Positions 1-8,316 of a stretch of 64,000 bases of DNA are shown here, piece by piece. Position 1 is the stretch's first letter. The number at the start of each line of letters is the position of its first letter. The DNA is from an uncultured Psychroserpens sp. (GTDB lineage Bacteria; Bacteroidota; Bacteroidia; Flavobacteriales; Flavobacteriaceae), in assembly GCF_947503375.1 (NCBI RefSeq), contig NZ_CANNDQ010000002.1, forward strand, positions 521,182-585,181. The letters run 5' to 3'. The position numbers were made by a program, and so were the translations under genes. The notes under the pieces were generated by a model that saw nothing but the letters and a program-made list of their open reading frames with translations, was not told where the DNA came from and did no database searches.

Positions 1-1082
1 ATTTAAATGTAGATTATCCATTCAACTTAACAGGTATCTTATATTTCCCTAAGATGACCAACGATTTGAATATCCAAAAAGATAGAATTCAATTGTATCA
101 AAATCAGGTATTCGTAACAGATAATGTTGAAGGCATCGTACCTGAGTTCTTAACCATGCTAAGAGGTGTTATAGATTCTCCAGATATTCCATTAAATGTA
201 TCTCGTAGTTACTTGCAAGCAGATGGTGCGGTAAAAAAGATCTCATCATACATTACACGCAAGGTGGCAGATAAATTAAAATCGCTTTTCAATACTAATC
301 GCGAAGATTTTGAAAAGAAATGGGATGACATCAAAATTGTTATTGAATATGGTATGCTTTCAGAAGAAAAATTCTTTGAAAAAGCAGATGCTTTTGCATT
401 GTATCCTACGGTTGATGGTAAATTCTATACGTATGAGGAATTATACAACAAGATTAAGGCCAAGCAAACAGATAAAGATGATAAATTGGTTATTCTTTAT
501 GCTTCAGACAAAGATGCACAGCACAGTTACATTGAGACTGCTAAAGCAAAAGATTATGAAGTATTACTATTAGATTCTCCAATAGTGTCTCACTTGATAC
601 AAAAATTAGAAACAACTAAAGAGAATGTTTCTTTTGCTCGTGTAGATGGTGATCATATTGATAACTTGATTAAGAAAGATGATACTTCAATTTCAAAATT
701 ATCTGAAGAAGAAAAAACACAATTAGACGAATTATTGAAAGAAATTGTGCCTTCAGAAAAATTTATGATACAATTAGAGGCGATGGATAGTGATGCCTCT
801 CCATTTATTATTACACAGCCAGAATTTATGCGTCGTATGAAAGAGATGCAACAAACTGGCGGTGGAAGCGGAATGTTTGGTATGGGCAATATGCCAGAAA
901 TGTACAATCTAGTAGTGAATACCAATTCGCAATTAGTTAATGACATACTAAATACAAAAACCAAAAAGAAGCAAGAACGTTTGGTAAACCAAAGTTTAGA
1001 TCTGGCACGCTTATCTCAAGGTCTATTAAAAGGTGAAGAGTTAACTAACTTCATTAAGCGTAGCTATGATATGATCAAGTAG
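1..1082 (+). CDS. htpG: Chaperone HtpG (Hsp90), C-terminal part, cut by window edge
   Basis: ATP-dependent cytosolic chaperone of the Hsp90 family. The frame is open from base 3, so the 5' end lies outside the window; about 359 residues are visible of the roughly 620-690 usual in the family. The first visible residues carry the middle-domain motif YPFNLTGILYFPK and then DRIQLYQNQVFVTDN, both typical of HtpG. The rest is the end of the middle domain and the C-terminal dimerisation domain, with a Gly/Met-rich loop (GGGSGMFGMGNMPEMYN) commonly seen in Bacteroidota HtpG. The ATG at 54 is internal and not the true start. A strong hairpin terminator follows 38 bases after the stop. Confidence 0.96.
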   Translation, partial: LNVDYPFNLTGILYFPKMTNDLNIQKDRIQLYQNQVFVTDNVEGIVPEFLTMLRGVIDSPDIPLNVSRSYLQADGAVKKISSYITRKVADKLKSLFNTNREDFEKKWDDIKIVIEYGMLSEEKFFEKADAFALYPTVDGKFYTYEELYNKIKAKQTDKDDKLVILYASDKDAQHSYIETAKAKDYEVLLLDSPIVSHLIQKLETTKENVSFARVDGDHIDNLIKKDDTSISKLSEEEKTQLDELLKEIVPSEKFMIQLEAMDSDASPFIITQPEFMRRMKEMQQTGGGSGMFGMGNMPEMYNLVVNTNSQLVNDILNTKTKKKQERLVNQSLDLARLSQGLLKGEELTNFIKRSYDMIK

Positions 1083-1119
1083 TTGACACGCTGATAAATC
1101 AGCATCCTACATATATGCA

Positions 1120-1149
1120 AACCACTTTGTTAATACAAGGTGGTTTTTT
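1120..1149 (+). terminator. Rho-independent terminator of htpG
   Basis: Ten-base arms AACCACTTTG (1120-1129) and CAAGGTGGTT (1136-1145), with one G-U pair and a six-base loop, are followed by a run of T. It sits just downstream of the htpG stop codon. Confidence 0.88.
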
Positions 1150-1208
1150 CTTATGTAGAGAAACCGATTAACTAATTTATCGCAATCCTATCGACTCTAA
1201 TAGGCTAA

Positions 1209-1245
1209 TTTGATTGATTTACGTATCTTAATGTAATCAATCAAA
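1209..1245 (+). promoter_or_regulatory. Inverted repeat just upstream of the Crp-type regulator gene
   Basis: Perfect 11-base arms TTTGATTGATT (1209-1219) and AATCAATCAAA (1235-1245) flank 15 bases and end 8 bases before the ATG at 1254. It could be an operator for autoregulation or a hairpin in the 5' leader. No poly-T follows, so it is not a terminator. Function is inferred from position only. Confidence 0.45.
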
Positions 1246-1253
1246 GGTGAAAC

Positions 1254-1838
1254 ATGCGCACCGACAATTCTAAAATAAAAGAAATCTTCAAAGATCTTTC
1301 TTTTTCAAATGAAGAGATAAAGATCATTGAATCCGTATTCTTTAAAACTACCTATAAAAAAGGAACCATAATACTAAGTGCTGGTGATATCGTAGATAAA
1401 CAATATTACATTTTAGAAGGTTGTTTACGATCATATCACATTGATGCTCACGGAAAAGAACACACTGTTCAATTTGGTGTTAAAGATTGGTGGATAAGTG
1501 ATTATACTGCTTTTTTTTCTACCTCAAAAGCCATTATGAATATTGAAGTACTTCAAAATGCAGTTTTATACAAACTTTCCAAAGAGCATAAAGAGTATTT
1601 ATATGCACAAATTCCTCGAATCGAAACATTTTTTAGAATAAAATTAGAGAGAGCTTTTGCTGCTTTCCAAAAACGAATTTTAGCCAATATATCTCAAACC
1701 GCAACAGAGCGCTACCTCAATTTTATAAATACCTATCCGACGCTTCAAAAAAGCATTAAAAATTATCACATTGCATCTTACTTAGGCATTACTACAGAAA
1801 GTTTAAGTAGAATTAGAAAAGAATTATCCCTTAATTGA
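1254..1838 (+). CDS. Crp/Fnr family transcriptional regulator
   Basis: A 194-residue protein with a cyclic-nucleotide-binding-like beta-roll domain (about residues 20-120, including YYILEGCLRSYHID) and a short winged-helix DNA-binding part at the C terminus (HIASYLGITTESLSRIRKEL, about 172-191). This compact form, about 190 residues, is common in Bacteroidota, where such regulators usually bind no cAMP that anyone has shown. The gene stands alone between two terminators, so its target is not obvious; an inverted repeat directly upstream of the start may be its own operator. Start chosen at the ATG that gives the complete domain. Confidence 0.9.
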   Translation: MRTDNSKIKEIFKDLSFSNEEIKIIESVFFKTTYKKGTIILSAGDIVDKQYYILEGCLRSYHIDAHGKEHTVQFGVKDWWISDYTAFFSTSKAIMNIEVLQNAVLYKLSKEHKEYLYAQIPRIETFFRIKLERAFAAFQKRILANISQTATERYLNFINTYPTLQKSIKNYHIASYLGITTESLSRIRKELSLN

Positions 1839-1880
1839 AATTTCTTAACATACATCAATTTTTTAAAGGCTTGATAGTCA

Positions 1881-1975
1881 TAAATTTGCACATCCTCATA
1901 AAGATAATTGACCTTTGTAATCCCTAATGATTAATAGCTAAAAAAGCACAAGTATTTAACTTGTGCTTTTTTTTT
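1881..1975 (+). ncRNA. Possible short orphan transcript ending in a strong terminator
   Basis: The gene-free stretch 1839-2085 holds a TAAATTTG box (1881-1888; consensus TAnnTTTG) and then, about 50 bases on, a perfect 12-bp hairpin with poly-T (1941-1975). A transcript of about 75-80 bases from about 1895 is possible. No TTG lies at the right spacing upstream of the box, so the terminator may simply belong to the regulator gene ending at 1838. Weak support. Confidence 0.2.
1941..1975 (+). terminator. Strong intrinsic terminator
   Basis: Perfect 12-base arms AAAAAGCACAAG (1941-1952) and CTTGTGCTTTTT (1960-1971) around a seven-base loop, followed by more T. The symmetric A and T tracts would let it work on both strands. 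It separates the Crp-type regulator from the VOC gene. Confidence 0.85.
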
Positions 1976-2019
1976 ATTCTCAATCCCCATCATCACTAGT
2001 TTAAAATTTAAAACCACCC

Positions 2020-2053
2020 TTGACATCCTATGACACAAGCGTAAATATCTTTG
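2020..2053 (+). promoter_or_regulatory. Bacteroidota-type promoter for the VOC gene
   Basis: TTG at 2020-2022 and TATCTTTG at 2046-2053, spaced by 23 bases, match the flavobacterial consensus TTG-N(17-23)-TAnnTTTG. Transcription would start near 2059, leaving a leader of about 25 bases before the ATG at 2086. Confidence 0.6.
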
Positions 2054-2085
2054 CATTAAGTTTAACAATTAAATCAATTTAAAAA

Positions 2086-2463
2086 ATGAGAAATGCAGTG
2101 AACTGGTTTGAAATCCCAGTTAAAGATTACAACAGAGCCAAACAATTTTACACTACAGTTATGGGAACTAAAATTACAGATCTACCTATGCCTGAACAAA
2201 ACATGAAGTATGGGACTTTTGCTTATGATGAGGATAATAATGGTGTTGGAGGTGCTATAGTAGAAGGTGATGGTCAAGTCCCTACAAATAACGGCACAAC
2301 TATTTATTTAAATGGTGGTGAAGATTTGAATTTAGCATTAGAAAAAGTTGAACCTTTAGGTGGTAAAATCATTATGCCTAAAACAGACATAGGACAATTT
2401 GGCTTTATAGCTCAATTTATAGATACTGAAGGAAACAAAGTTGCTCTTCATTCTATAATGTAA
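2086..2463 (+). CDS. VOC (glyoxalase/bleomycin-resistance fold) family protein
   Basis: A 125-residue single VOC domain made of two beta-alpha-beta-beta-beta modules: NWFEIPVKDYNRAKQFYTTVMG at the N terminus and the second module ending IAQFIDTEGNKVALHS. The family comprises metal-dependent lyases, isomerases, dioxygenases and binding proteins; the substrate cannot be told from sequence. The usual first-strand metal ligand position is Asn, so catalysis is uncertain. It has its own promoter and is followed 58 bases later by a WYL-type regulator gene in the same direction, a common pairing for VOC proteins. Confidence 0.85.
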   Translation: MRNAVNWFEIPVKDYNRAKQFYTTVMGTKITDLPMPEQNMKYGTFAYDEDNNGVGGAIVEGDGQVPTNNGTTIYLNGGEDLNLALEKVEPLGGKIIMPKTDIGQFGFIAQFIDTEGNKVALHSIM

Positions 2464-2480
2464 GTAACAATCAAAAAATC

Positions 2481-2516
2481 AAGATAGTGAATTACTATGC
2501 TGGTTCACTATCTTTG
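2481..2516 (+). terminator. Hairpin between VOC gene and WYL regulator
   Basis: Arms AAGATAGTGAA (2481-2491) and TTCACTATCTT (2504-2514) form a perfect 11-bp stem with a 12-base loop. The tail (TGTTAT) is only moderately T-rich and the next ATG begins at 2522, so it could be a weak terminator or an attenuating leader hairpin for the regulator gene. Confidence 0.5.
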
Positions 2517-2521
2517 TTATT

Positions 2522-3214
2522 ATGTCTCAACTCTCTAGACTTATATCCATATTAACCTTGTTAAAATCTAAGCGATTGCTAACTGCTTACGAGTTAGCTG
2601 AAAAGTTCGATGTTAGTGTAAGAACGATATATAGAGATATAAGAAAGCTTGAACAAGCTGGCATCCCAGTAACCACCATCGAAGGTCGTGGGTATTCATT
2701 GATGGATGGTTATACCGTAGCTCCTGTTCAATTTACTGAAAAACAAGCCAATGCTTTAATTACTGCACAACATTTAGTCAATCAAACCAATGACACATCT
2801 TTTGTTACTGATTTTGAAGAAGCTCTCATCAAAATAAAATCTGTTTTTAGAACTTCAATTCAAGAAAAAAGCGAGCTATTAAATAGTAAGATTTTTGTGT
2901 TTGACATGAATCATGAAGATATATCAAGTAATGCATTATCTGAAATTCAATTAGCCATCACTAATTTTTACTACATAGAAATAAATTATCGTAAAGTCAA
3001 TGATTCTGAAACTTCATTCAGAAAAATTGAACCTTATGCCTTATACTCTACTCAGCGTAAATGGATACTTATTGCTTGGTGCCATTTACGTAATGATTAT
3101 CGCGCATTTCGAATTGATCGAATTCAACATTTCAAAATATCATCTGAGACTTTTAATGATAGAAAATTCAATCTGCAAACCTATTTTCAAACCTGCCCAT
3201 ATAATGATAAATAA
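2522..3214 (+). CDS. YafY-type HTH/WYL domain transcriptional regulator
   Basis: A 230-residue protein. Residues about 5-60 form an HTH_11 winged helix (LLTAYELAEKFDVSVRTIYR, then a RDIRKLEQAG helix). Residues about 145-215 form a WYL domain, with the typical pattern EPYALYSTQRKWILIAWC followed by RAFRIDRI. WYL regulators sense ligands, often nucleic-acid-like or small effectors, and control nearby genes; candidates here are the VOC gene before it and the serine hydrolase after it (35 bases on). The start ATG lies 7 bases after a stable hairpin. Confidence 0.9.
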   Translation: MSQLSRLISILTLLKSKRLLTAYELAEKFDVSVRTIYRDIRKLEQAGIPVTTIEGRGYSLMDGYTVAPVQFTEKQANALITAQHLVNQTNDTSFVTDFEEALIKIKSVFRTSIQEKSELLNSKIFVFDMNHEDISSNALSEIQLAITNFYYIEINYRKVNDSETSFRKIEPYALYSTQRKWILIAWCHLRNDYRAFRIDRIQHFKISSETFNDRKFNLQTYFQTCPYNDK

Positions 3215-3249
3215 TTCATTAACTTTAATAAATAATAAAACTTATTTGT

Positions 3250-4905
3250 ATGTCAGTTAATCAACTTCTATTAAAATATGTAGTGCTAAGTATTTTTGCC
3301 TTTTTTTCAATCTCTAGTATTGGTCAAACTCTAGAAACTGAAATAGACTCTTACATTGGTGACATTTATAATTCTGAAACACCAAGTCTATCTATTCTAG
3401 TTGCAAAAGATGGTAAAGCCATATACAGTAAGGCATTTGGCATGGCCAATTTAGAATTAGATGTTGCTGCTCGGCCAAACAGTGTTTATGAAATTGGCTC
3501 AATAACAAAACAATTTACAGCCGTAGCTATTTTAATGTTAGAAGAACAAGGCCAACTAAAAATCACTGATGACATTTCCAAATACATTCCAGATTATCCT
3601 ACAAATGGAAAGAGTATAACTATACATCAGCTATTAAACCATACCTCAGGTATAAAGAGCTATACCAATATGCCTAGTTTTTTTAGTCAAGCTAGAACAG
3701 ATATGACACCAGTTGAACTGATAGGTGTTTTTAAAAATGAACCTGTAGAATTTGATCCTGGATCAGATTTTAATTATAATAATTCAGGTTACATCCTTTT
3801 AGGTCATATAATAGAAGTGGTTAGCCAACAAAGCTATGCAGACTTTATAAAGACACGTATTTTTGATAAACTTGGAATGGCAAATTCTTACTATGGAAGC
3901 ATGACAAAAATGATTCCTAATCGTGCCAGTGGTTATTCTAAAGAAGATTCAGGATACAGAAACGCAGATTATTTAAGCCTCACATTACCATATGCTGCTG
4001 GATCACTAATGTCTACAACTGCAGATCTTTTAATATGGCAAAATGCCATATCTAACAACACATTGATTAAAAGGAGCTCTTTAGAAAAAGCAATTAACGG
4101 CTCTACATTAAACTCTGGCGAATACATTCCATATGGTTACGGATGGATTAAAGGAGATGTAAATGGCTCTACTACTGCAGAGCATTCTGGAGGAATTTTT
4201 GGCTACTCTACTAATGGTATATTTCTACCTGAAGAAAATGTATATGTAATTGGACTCACAAATTGTGATTGTGGTAATGTTGGAGGTATAACGACCAATA
4301 TTGCTGCCATGGCTATAGGCAAACCATTTCCAAAGAAAGAAGATGCTATTGCTTTGAGTGAAAGTGAGCTTAGAAAATGGGTTGGTGCTTACGAATATGA
4401 AGGCGGTGTAATTAGGCATATTACAATTAAAGACAAACAACTCTTTAGCCAGAGAGAAGGCAGCACTAACCTAGAAATTTATCCTATGACTGCTACAAGT
4501 TTCATATTTGATGGCGGAGATACAGCTTATACTTTTTATACTGAAAATGGTAATCGTATGGTGAAAATGACAATAAATGGTAATACTATTGTTGGTAAAG
4601 GTATAGACAAAGCACCTCCAGCCATGCGAAAAGAAATCACATTAACACCTGAGGTTCTCAAAGAATATATAGGTAAATATGAAATTCAACCCTCGTTTCA
4701 TATCACTATTAGTGTTAGAGACGGACGTCTTTATGGTCTTGCTACTGGACAAGGTGAAGTAGAACTTTTTGCAAGTGAAAAAGATAATTTTTTCTTAAAA
4801 GTTGTTCCTGCTGAAATCACCTTTAATCGTTCAACTGATGGCAAGATAGAAAGTTTAACTCTAAACCAAGGCGGACAACAAATGCCAGGAAAAAAAATAG
4901 AATAG
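3250..4905 (+). CDS. Serine hydrolase, class C beta-lactamase / penicillin-binding fold
   Basis: A 551-residue exported enzyme. An N-terminal signal peptide (about 1-26, ending SSIGQ) leads into a beta-lactamase-fold domain with all three catalytic boxes: SITK (Ser84-Lys87), Tyr176-Asn-Asn178, and HSG (312-314). Two DUF3471-like beta-rich repeats follow (from LRKWVGAYEYEGG and from LKEYIGKYEIQPS). Such proteins are peptidases or esterases acting in the periplasm; the natural substrate is unknown and resistance should not be assumed. It follows the WYL regulator by 35 bases and may be co-transcribed with it. Confidence 0.9.
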   Translation: MSVNQLLLKYVVLSIFAFFSISSIGQTLETEIDSYIGDIYNSETPSLSILVAKDGKAIYSKAFGMANLELDVAARPNSVYEIGSITKQFTAVAILMLEEQGQLKITDDISKYIPDYPTNGKSITIHQLLNHTSGIKSYTNMPSFFSQARTDMTPVELIGVFKNEPVEFDPGSDFNYNNSGYILLGHIIEVVSQQSYADFIKTRIFDKLGMANSYYGSMTKMIPNRASGYSKEDSGYRNADYLSLTLPYAAGSLMSTTADLLIWQNAISNNTLIKRSSLEKAINGSTLNSGEYIPYGYGWIKGDVNGSTTAEHSGGIFGYSTNGIFLPEENVYVIGLTNCDCGNVGGITTNIAAMAIGKPFPKKEDAIALSESELRKWVGAYEYEGGVIRHITIKDKQLFSQREGSTNLEIYPMTATSFIFDGGDTAYTFYTENGNRMVKMTINGNTIVGKGIDKAPPAMRKEITLTPEVLKEYIGKYEIQPSFHITISVRDGRLYGLATGQGEVELFASEKDNFFLKVVPAEITFNRSTDGKIESLTLNQGGQQMPGKKIE

Positions 4906-5045
4906 GAATACTTTAAGACTACTAAAAATAAGCATATTGAAATTGATTTGCATCACCAAAACACATAAAAGAATCTTAACATAATAGCTTGTATTTTTCC
5001 CAAGCGCGATAGCTCTTTATTACTCATCAAAACTAGTTAATTTAC

Positions 5046-5852
5046 ATGAAACGATTAGAATTATTTGAATTTGAAGATTTTAATTGGTTACCCATTTTCA
5101 TACGTTCTGGTATCACAAAGCTTATTATCGTACTTCATCGCTTTATAGGAACATCTGAGGTAATAACAAATCTTATTATTGAAATTCAAAAGAAAAGTCA
5201 TTTTAATCAAATTATTGATCTGGGTTCTGGAGCTGGAGGTCCGATGCTGGATGTAATTCAACGTTTACAATCAAAGCATACTAACTTAGAATTAATTTTA
5301 ACCGATCTGTATCCAAATCAAACCATTGTTAAAACCATTAATAATAAAAAACTTGCGCATGTAACTTACAGTAAAACGGCTTTAGATGCAACTAATGTTA
5401 ATGAAGTGTCTCAAGGACTTAAAACCATGATTGCAAGCTTTCATCATATGAAACCAAATATTGCTAAAAAAATTCTTAAATCTGCTCAAGACAGTAACTC
5501 TCCTATTTTGATTTATGAAATTGCCAAAAATACCATTCCAACTTTAATTTGGTGGCTTTTACTCCCAATATCGCTATTGATTTTAATGGTCATGAGCTTA
5601 GTGATGACGTTGTTTGTTAAACCACTGTCTCTTGCACAAATCGTATCTACCTATCTTATCCCAATAATACCAATTATTTACGCATGGGATGGTCAAGCAT
5701 CGCTAATGCGAACCTATACATTTAAAGATGTTAAAACATTACTTCCTGAAAAGGATGAAAAAAATTATGAATGGATTATCGCTGATGCTCAAAAACTTAA
5801 TGGAAAAAAATTAGGTTATTGTATTATGGGTTATCCAAAAATGAATACCTAA
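5046..5852 (+). CDS. Class I SAM-dependent methyltransferase-like protein with membrane segments
   Basis: A 268-residue protein. IIDLGSGAGGP (about 56-66) is a clear SAM-binding motif I and LILTDLYP (83-90) fits motif II. After the Rossmann-type half comes a hydrophobic stretch (about 164-191, IPTLIWWLLLPISLLILMVM) and another at 199-212, so it is likely membrane-anchored, unlike most soluble class I enzymes. Substrate unknown. It runs in the same direction as the DinB and DUF1801 genes that follow (10-base gap to the next), so these may be one transcript. Confidence 0.75.
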   Translation: MKRLELFEFEDFNWLPIFIRSGITKLIIVLHRFIGTSEVITNLIIEIQKKSHFNQIIDLGSGAGGPMLDVIQRLQSKHTNLELILTDLYPNQTIVKTINNKKLAHVTYSKTALDATNVNEVSQGLKTMIASFHHMKPNIAKKILKSAQDSNSPILIYEIAKNTIPTLIWWLLLPISLLILMVMSLVMTLFVKPLSLAQIVSTYLIPIIPIIYAWDGQASLMRTYTFKDVKTLLPEKDEKNYEWIIADAQKLNGKKLGYCIMGYPKMNT

Positions 5853-5862
5853 CCAACACGCT

Positions 5863-6327
5863 ATGAAAAACTCTAATCAAATTACCAATCGATTTAAAGA
5901 GGTCTTTTTAAATGGTACTTGGATTGCAAACACAAACTATAAAACAATTTTAAGTGATATTACATGGCAACAAGCCACTCAAAAAATAGAGCCATTAAAT
6001 ACCATAGCCTTGCTAACATTTCACATTAACTATTACCTAGAAGGTGTCCTAAACGTCTTTAAAGGTGGTACATTAGACATTAAAGACAAGTATAGTTTTG
6101 ATTGTCCAGAAATCACTTCTGAAACCGATTGGAATAATCTTCGTTATGCCTTAACTCATAACGCAGAAGTATTTTCTAAATACATTAAACTAATGTCAGA
6201 TAATGAGTTAGATACCATTTTTGTTGACGAGAAATATGGAACTTACCGAAGAAATATTGAAGGCCTTATTGAGCACAGTTATTACCATTTAGGACAGATA
6301 GCATTAATCAAAAAAATGATTAAATAA
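5863..6327 (+). CDS. DinB-like four-helix-bundle protein
   Basis: A 154-residue all-helical protein of the DinB/DUF1572 type. Histidines placed as expected for the family's metal site are seen in TFHINYYLEG (about 62-71) and in EHSYYHLGQIALI near the C terminus. The family includes nickel- or zinc-binding proteins and thiol-dependent transferases; no specific function can be assigned. It starts 10 bases after the methyltransferase-like gene and ends 14 bases before the DUF1801 gene, suggesting co-transcription. Confidence 0.75.
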   Translation: MKNSNQITNRFKEVFLNGTWIANTNYKTILSDITWQQATQKIEPLNTIALLTFHINYYLEGVLNVFKGGTLDIKDKYSFDCPEITSETDWNNLRYALTHNAEVFSKYIKLMSDNELDTIFVDEKYGTYRRNIEGLIEHSYYHLGQIALIKKMIK

Positions 6328-6341
6328 CTTCATTCATCTCA

Positions 6342-6766
6342 ATGAGTGCTTTAAAAATACATACTAGTGCAGAGTTTGAGCGTACTTTCAATAATTATCC
6401 TGTAGATGTAAAGCCTAAGCTAATAGAACTTCGAAAATTGATTATTGAAACAGCTAAATCAATAAAAGATATTACCGTAATTGAAGAGACACTAAAGTGG
6501 AATAAACCAAGTTTTATTAGCAAAATCGGAAGCACCATTAGAATAGATTGGAAAGAACAATCACCAAATCAATATGCCATTTTCAATGCACAAGTAGACT
6601 GGTAGAAACGTTTAGATCACTTTTTAAAAACGCTTTACAATTTGAAGGAAAAAGAGCTATCGTGTTTCAAATAAATACTGAACTCCCAAAAGAAGAGTTG
6701 CGTTATTGTATCATTTCGGCATTAAGGTATCACAAAGTAAAACACTTACCTACATTAGGTATTTAA
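6342..6766 (+). pseudogene. DUF1801 (YdhG-like) protein, frameshifted
   Basis: The 5' frame (6342-6605) encodes 87 residues with a normal DUF1801 start, running through SKIGSTIRIDWKEQSPNQYA. The family continuation (CTSRLVETFRSLF, then FEGKRAIVFQI and RYHKVKHLPTLGI) sits in another frame and runs to 6766. The two join at a T run at 6580-6583; one extra T there would restore a protein of about 141 residues, close to the family length. So either this is a recent one-base deletion in a homopolymer, a sequencing error, or (less likely) a slippage site. DUF1801 proteins are small cytoplasmic proteins of unclear function. Confidence 0.85.
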
Positions 6767-6839
6767 AATTAAATCCAAACGAAAATTTTAGAATAGTATG
6801 CAACTTGATATTGAATCATAATACGTTATACCTAGTGAA

Positions 6840-7508
6840 TTAAAAAAACGCACGATACTGTAACACTCTAAAATCAAACGTATTGAACTTTGGATTCTTT
6901 GCCTTTAATTGCTTATATAAAGGTAATCTACTTATTGAAATATTAGCAGCACCAGAACCTGATGTCAATGACACCGTTTTAATTAGACGCCTTTTTTTAC
7001 TATCGGATGGCCACTCAAATTGATGAATTCGGGGCACCTCATTAGACACTACTTTCAACTTTAGTCCATAAGATTTAATATGTCTTCGGAAAAAATATTC
7101 GGGTCCATTTTTACTATTTCCACCTGTAAATAATATTGTGTCTATTTTTGGGAAATCTTCAAGATAATTTAGAAGATTTCTAAGCTTAATATTTTTCATC
7201 CCTAAGTCTGAAGCATCAATTTTATCACGCTCAGCACTTTCAACAATATCACAAACACCTATTTTGTGTGTTATCAAGAATTCTTTTCGTTCTTCAATAG
7301 CAGCTTGCGAATTGTCGTATCTCAAATTTAAATTATGAATCTTGTCAATAAATAACCAAAGTGAATTGTAATAACTTCCATAGCAAAAATCAACATCTTT
7401 CTCGAGTAAATTACCTGTTGTGAAGCGTGGTGGTGGTAAAGTACCAACAATTAATTTTGTAGTATCTTCTTTTATAAAAGGTTCGTATGGATGTTTATGA
7501 AAAAACAA
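6840..7508 (-). CDS. Uracil-DNA glycosylase-fold family protein
   Basis: A 222-residue protein. The N-terminal pattern LIVGTLPPPRF followed by DFCYGSYYNSLW (about 19-51) is the active-site region of the UDG superfamily (GT-P-G plus Y..N..W). A late Ser-rich loop, TSGSGAANISI, takes the place of the usual P-S-P-S..N motif. It probably acts on damaged or unusual DNA bases, but activity is unproven. The start codon is TTG at 7508-7506, placed immediately after the TAG stop of the upstream gene in the same reading frame. Residues FFHKHPYEPF right after it look like a genuine N terminus, so coupled re-initiation is likely. Confidence 0.8.
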   Translation of the reverse strand: MFFHKHPYEPFIKEDTTKLIVGTLPPPRFTTGNLLEKDVDFCYGSYYNSLWLFIDKIHNLNLRYDNSQAAIEERKEFLITHKIGVCDIVESAERDKIDASDLGMKNIKLRNLLNYLEDFPKIDTILFTGGNSKNGPEYFFRRHIKSYGLKLKVVSNEVPRIHQFEWPSDSKKRRLIKTVSLTSGSGAANISISRLPLYKQLKAKNPKFNTFDFRVLQYRAFF

Positions 7509-8231
7509 CTAAAAATCAGTTTTAAGTTTCTCAATTTCTATAATCGTTTGTTTGTATAGCTTTCTATTCATTTTAGTCATATTCTGAGTCTCATCAAAAA
7601 CTTCATTTAACAATGTTTTTGCTGCTTCAGTTTTATCATGACGAATTAAGAAATTGATATAAGCTAAACGTTCAGTATAATTTGAATATGGCAGATCTAG
7701 TTGTTTTAATTGCTTTTCGGCCTCTATTATATCACCTGTTTTTTCAAGTGACAATCCATATAAGAATTGTACTTTCGATCTTTTAAATTCTATATGATTA
7801 ATTACTTGTTTTGAATAGTCAATGACACGATCATAATTTTCATTTTTGTAATAACAACTAATTATTTGTTCGATAACATGAAAATCATTTTGAAATGTAG
7901 AATCTAAGGCACTCAAATATTGCTTTAATGCATTATTATAGTCTTGAATTTCAAAATAAGCATCAGCTAACTTAATTCTATTCTCATAGGTTTCTGAAAA
8001 TTGTAATTTTTGTTCTAAATCGCGAACTTTCTTTGTTGGATTGATTATGTTCGTTAGGTTTTCTTGTAACATCTTTGCATCTCTTTTCTTATATACGTGC
8101 ATTATTAAATAAACACTACATCCAATGATTGGCAAGAAAATAATGGCAAAAACCCAATAATAACTGTTGTGGTTTTTCAATACATGATAAATACAAAATA
8201 TTTGAAAGGCGACTATAAGGTAATAATACAT
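7509..8231 (-). CDS. Membrane protein with PLDc_N-like N terminus and TPR repeats
   Basis: A 240-residue protein. Two transmembrane helices (about 4-18 and 24-46, with FAIIFLPIIGCSVYLIMHVY resembling the PLDc_N two-helix hairpin) are followed by a cytosolic region (about 75-235) of TPR-like helix pairs such as NRIKLADAYFEIQDYNNALK. No catalytic domain is present. It is the first gene of a two-gene unit with the UDG-fold gene, whose TTG follows this gene's TAG directly. A role in assembling or tethering partners is typical for TPR proteins; the partner is unknown. Confidence 0.7.
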   Translation of the reverse strand: MYYYLIVAFQIFCIYHVLKNHNSYYWVFAIIFLPIIGCSVYLIMHVYKKRDAKMLQENLTNIINPTKKVRDLEQKLQFSETYENRIKLADAYFEIQDYNNALKQYLSALDSTFQNDFHVIEQIISCYYKNENYDRVIDYSKQVINHIEFKRSKVQFLYGLSLEKTGDIIEAEKQLKQLDLPYSNYTERLAYINFLIRHDKTEAAKTLLNEVFDETQNMTKMNRKLYKQTIIEIEKLKTDF

Positions 8232-8316
8232 GTTTTGAACTAGAAATTAAATCATAAAAATACTAAAGTAAATTTTAAAATGTATATATTAACTGTTCAC
8301 CATTCAATAACAAATC

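Noticed and set aside
653..964. Minus-strand open frame opposite htpG
   Set aside because: Lies fully inside htpG on the other strand and resembles no protein; a shadow of the real gene.
3250..4905. True class C beta-lactamase
   Set aside because: The three catalytic boxes are shared by many peptidases and esterases, and the DUF3471-like tail points to those; no evidence for drug hydrolysis.
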